From assembly GCA_027603065.1 (NCBI GenBank), contig JADGJP010000041.1, positions 124,001 through 188,000 on the forward strand: 64,000 bases of DNA, read 5' to 3'. The notes under the pieces were generated by a model, which searched no databases, was not told the origin of the DNA, and worked only from the letters and a program-made list of their open reading frames with translations. Shown one piece after another: positions 62,574 to 64,000 of the stretch. This DNA is from Geranomyces variabilis (Eukaryota > Chytridiomycota > Chytridiomycetes > Spizellomycetales > Powellomycetaceae). The translations under genes and the position numbers were made by a program. Every line of letters starts with the position of its first letter. The stretch's first letter is position 1.

Positions 62574-63602
62574 TCAAACAAAAAAATTAGTGGTCGCATT
62601 GTCCGCAGCCCACTTCCAGAAAGCAAGACCCAATTGGGCAGTCCACGCCGAGGCCTTGAAGTATTCATTGTGAGTCTTACTGCACGGGCAGGTGATCGGG
62701 ACAGAGGCCGGTTCGAGGAACTTGTTCACCAGGTTGTCGTAGCGGTAGATGTCGTCGAAGTACACGGACGTGAGATGGTGGTCAATCTCCGCCTTGCAGG
62801 CCCCGTTCTCATGCTCTTCGATGCAGGTGTCGACCTCATCATTAATGTCTTCCATGAAATCCACGCCAAACTTAAAGACAACCGGCCCGCCCTGCGCCGG
62901 CAACAGATCCGGAATATACATATGCATTATTACGATGAAGTTAGACCCACCTTGACCGCGTCGGCCCCTTAAATCACCTATGCGTTCAAACATGTAGAAA
63001 CATCCGCCGGACTTGTCCCGAACGCACGTCGTCACGTTGCGGACAACGTGCCCAGCTGCTCTGCGCAAGATGTTGACGTCCGTGCCCACATCTCCCTCCG
63101 TGTACTTGCCCTCCAGGCCGTCGTAGGTCATCGATGCCACAACGCGGATGGCGGCAAGGTGCGCGGCCGTCATATGTTTAGAGCAAACACAGAAACCATC
63201 GGCATCCCTACGCTGGTGCACAAATTTCGCGCATTTGACTCCAGTTTCCAGGTGGAATCCTTGACAGGGGCTCTTAATCTTGCGCGCTAGATGACCGACG
63301 CACACAAATCCACGGAATGATCACGAACGGAAGTATATTAGCTCAAAAAGGAGAGGCAGAGGGCATGCGAATAAAAACGGCCAAACAGTGGCTAAGCACA
63401 CGAAGATCTCAACGCGCACGCAAAGAAGAGAGAAGCAGTATCGCAAGTGCAAAACCGAGCTGGCATAATTTGGTAACTTACGAGACCGGGCTTTGAACGA
63501 GTCGTTGGCGGGGTCCACGCCGAAACCGAGAGTCCATTGTCGGGTGCCATTGTGGTCGTTCAGCGAATCATAGGATCTCTTGCGAGGGGGCGTCTTGCAC
63601 AT
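62574..63602 (-). CDS. Unrecognised Cys/His-containing protein
   Basis: Two exons (63602-63482 and 63286-62574) give 277 aa with matching phase. I preferred ATG 63602 (MCKTPPRKRSYD). The N-terminus is basic with a possible NLS (PPRKR). Across residues about 45-75 lies a Cys/His cluster with spacing C-x9-C-x12-C-x-C-x2-H (PCQGF..VKCAKF..FCVCSKH). It resembles the small fungal/viral zinc-knuckle type seen as CxG-T-x-G-x-C..C-x2-H, but I cannot name the family. Residues 75-150 are hydrophobic/mixed with two more Cys (TTCVRDKSGGCFYMFERIG). The middle is acidic (DFMEDINDEVDTCIEEHENG), and the end carries CPCSKTHNEYFKAS and WAADNATTNFFV. No signal peptide or membrane segment is evident. Function is unknown. 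Confidence 0.6.
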
Positions 63603-64000
63603 TTTTTTGTGTATGTGAGAGTATGCGTGCTGCGATGAGATGCGGTGCAATGCCATGTGACGGGGAGCAAGGTCCAAGTAGACTCACCGAAAGCTGCTGT
63701 CCGGAAGTTGTCGGACAATGTGACCTGGGTGTAAATTGAGGGCTACCGGGCGTTGGACGCGCGTCCGCTTCGCATCATCGTTGGCAGATTGAACATTGTC
63801 CCACTACACAAGTTTCTAACCGCAAAACCAACCGGACTGCTAGAACTCCAGACGGTATGGGGCAAAGTTTCCGGCCACCTCGCGTTGGAGAGTCTGCGAT
63901 CGGCGGTAAACCTAGGTCCAAGTTGCGGTTCGCTCACGGCACGACACGCGTCAATGAAAACGCCCGAGGTCCCCACAACGCCCCAACGACAAGCTGCGAG
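63603..64000. other. Upstream region of the last gene
   Basis: 398 bp to the window edge. A minus-strand open stretch (63743-63976) has no recognised domain and no clear splice into the next exon. It may hold the promoter of the unrecognised gene. Confidence 0.35.

Overview
This is a nuclear chromosome segment of a eukaryote with many short introns. Most introns are 55-110 bp with GT..AG ends, and intergenic spacers are short. The gene set points to a flagellated (zoosporic) fungus, most likely a chytrid. A fungal-style Pat1 N-terminus (FFGF near the start, later a DFDF motif), Dot1 and a SAD/BRSK-type kinase sit beside two axoneme/sperm-type genes, CFAP54 and IQCH, which non-flagellated fungi lack. 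The lineage is an inference; the gene identities are read from the translated exons.

Layout. (1) 1-11,248 is an accessory, repeat-rich zone. It holds one intact tRNA-Ser(UGA) and several tRNA-Ser 3' fragments. Inverted and dispersed repeats flank a gene that encodes a GIY-YIG-like nuclease with an acidic, NLS-bearing tail, and just upstream lie exons for a SAP-like protein. The zone also contains a fossil Ty3/Gypsy integrase piece and imperfect tandem repeats. (2) 11,249-30,208 is dense housekeeping DNA: SND1 (Tudor-SN), UBR7 (with a 7-nt microexon), TRAPPC2, a SMARCC/SWI3-type SWIRM-SANT protein, TAF5, GGPP synthase and PAT1. (3) 30,209-46,367 is a tail-to-tail ciliary pair, CFAP54 (+) and IQCH (-). 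(4) 46,368-61,000 carries SSU72, DNAJC9, the AP-1 mu subunit, DOT1, mitochondrial uS14 and a BRSK/SAD kinase. (5) 61,000-64,000 holds a two-exon cysteine-containing gene that I do not recognise.

Functionally the core genes fall into chromatin and RNA polymerase II control (SMARCC, TAF5, DOT1, SSU72), mRNA fate (PAT1, SND1), vesicle traffic (TRAPPC2, AP1M), histone/ubiquitin work (UBR7, DNAJC9), prenylation supply (GGPPS) and flagellar structure (CFAP54, IQCH). For SND1, UBR7, TRAPPC2, SMARCC, GGPPS, PAT1, CFAP54, IQCH, SSU72, DNAJC9, AP1M, DOT1, uS14m, the kinase and the last gene I traced every exon, and all intron phases agree. The spans listed run from the start codon to the stop codon and include introns; untranslated ends were not determined.
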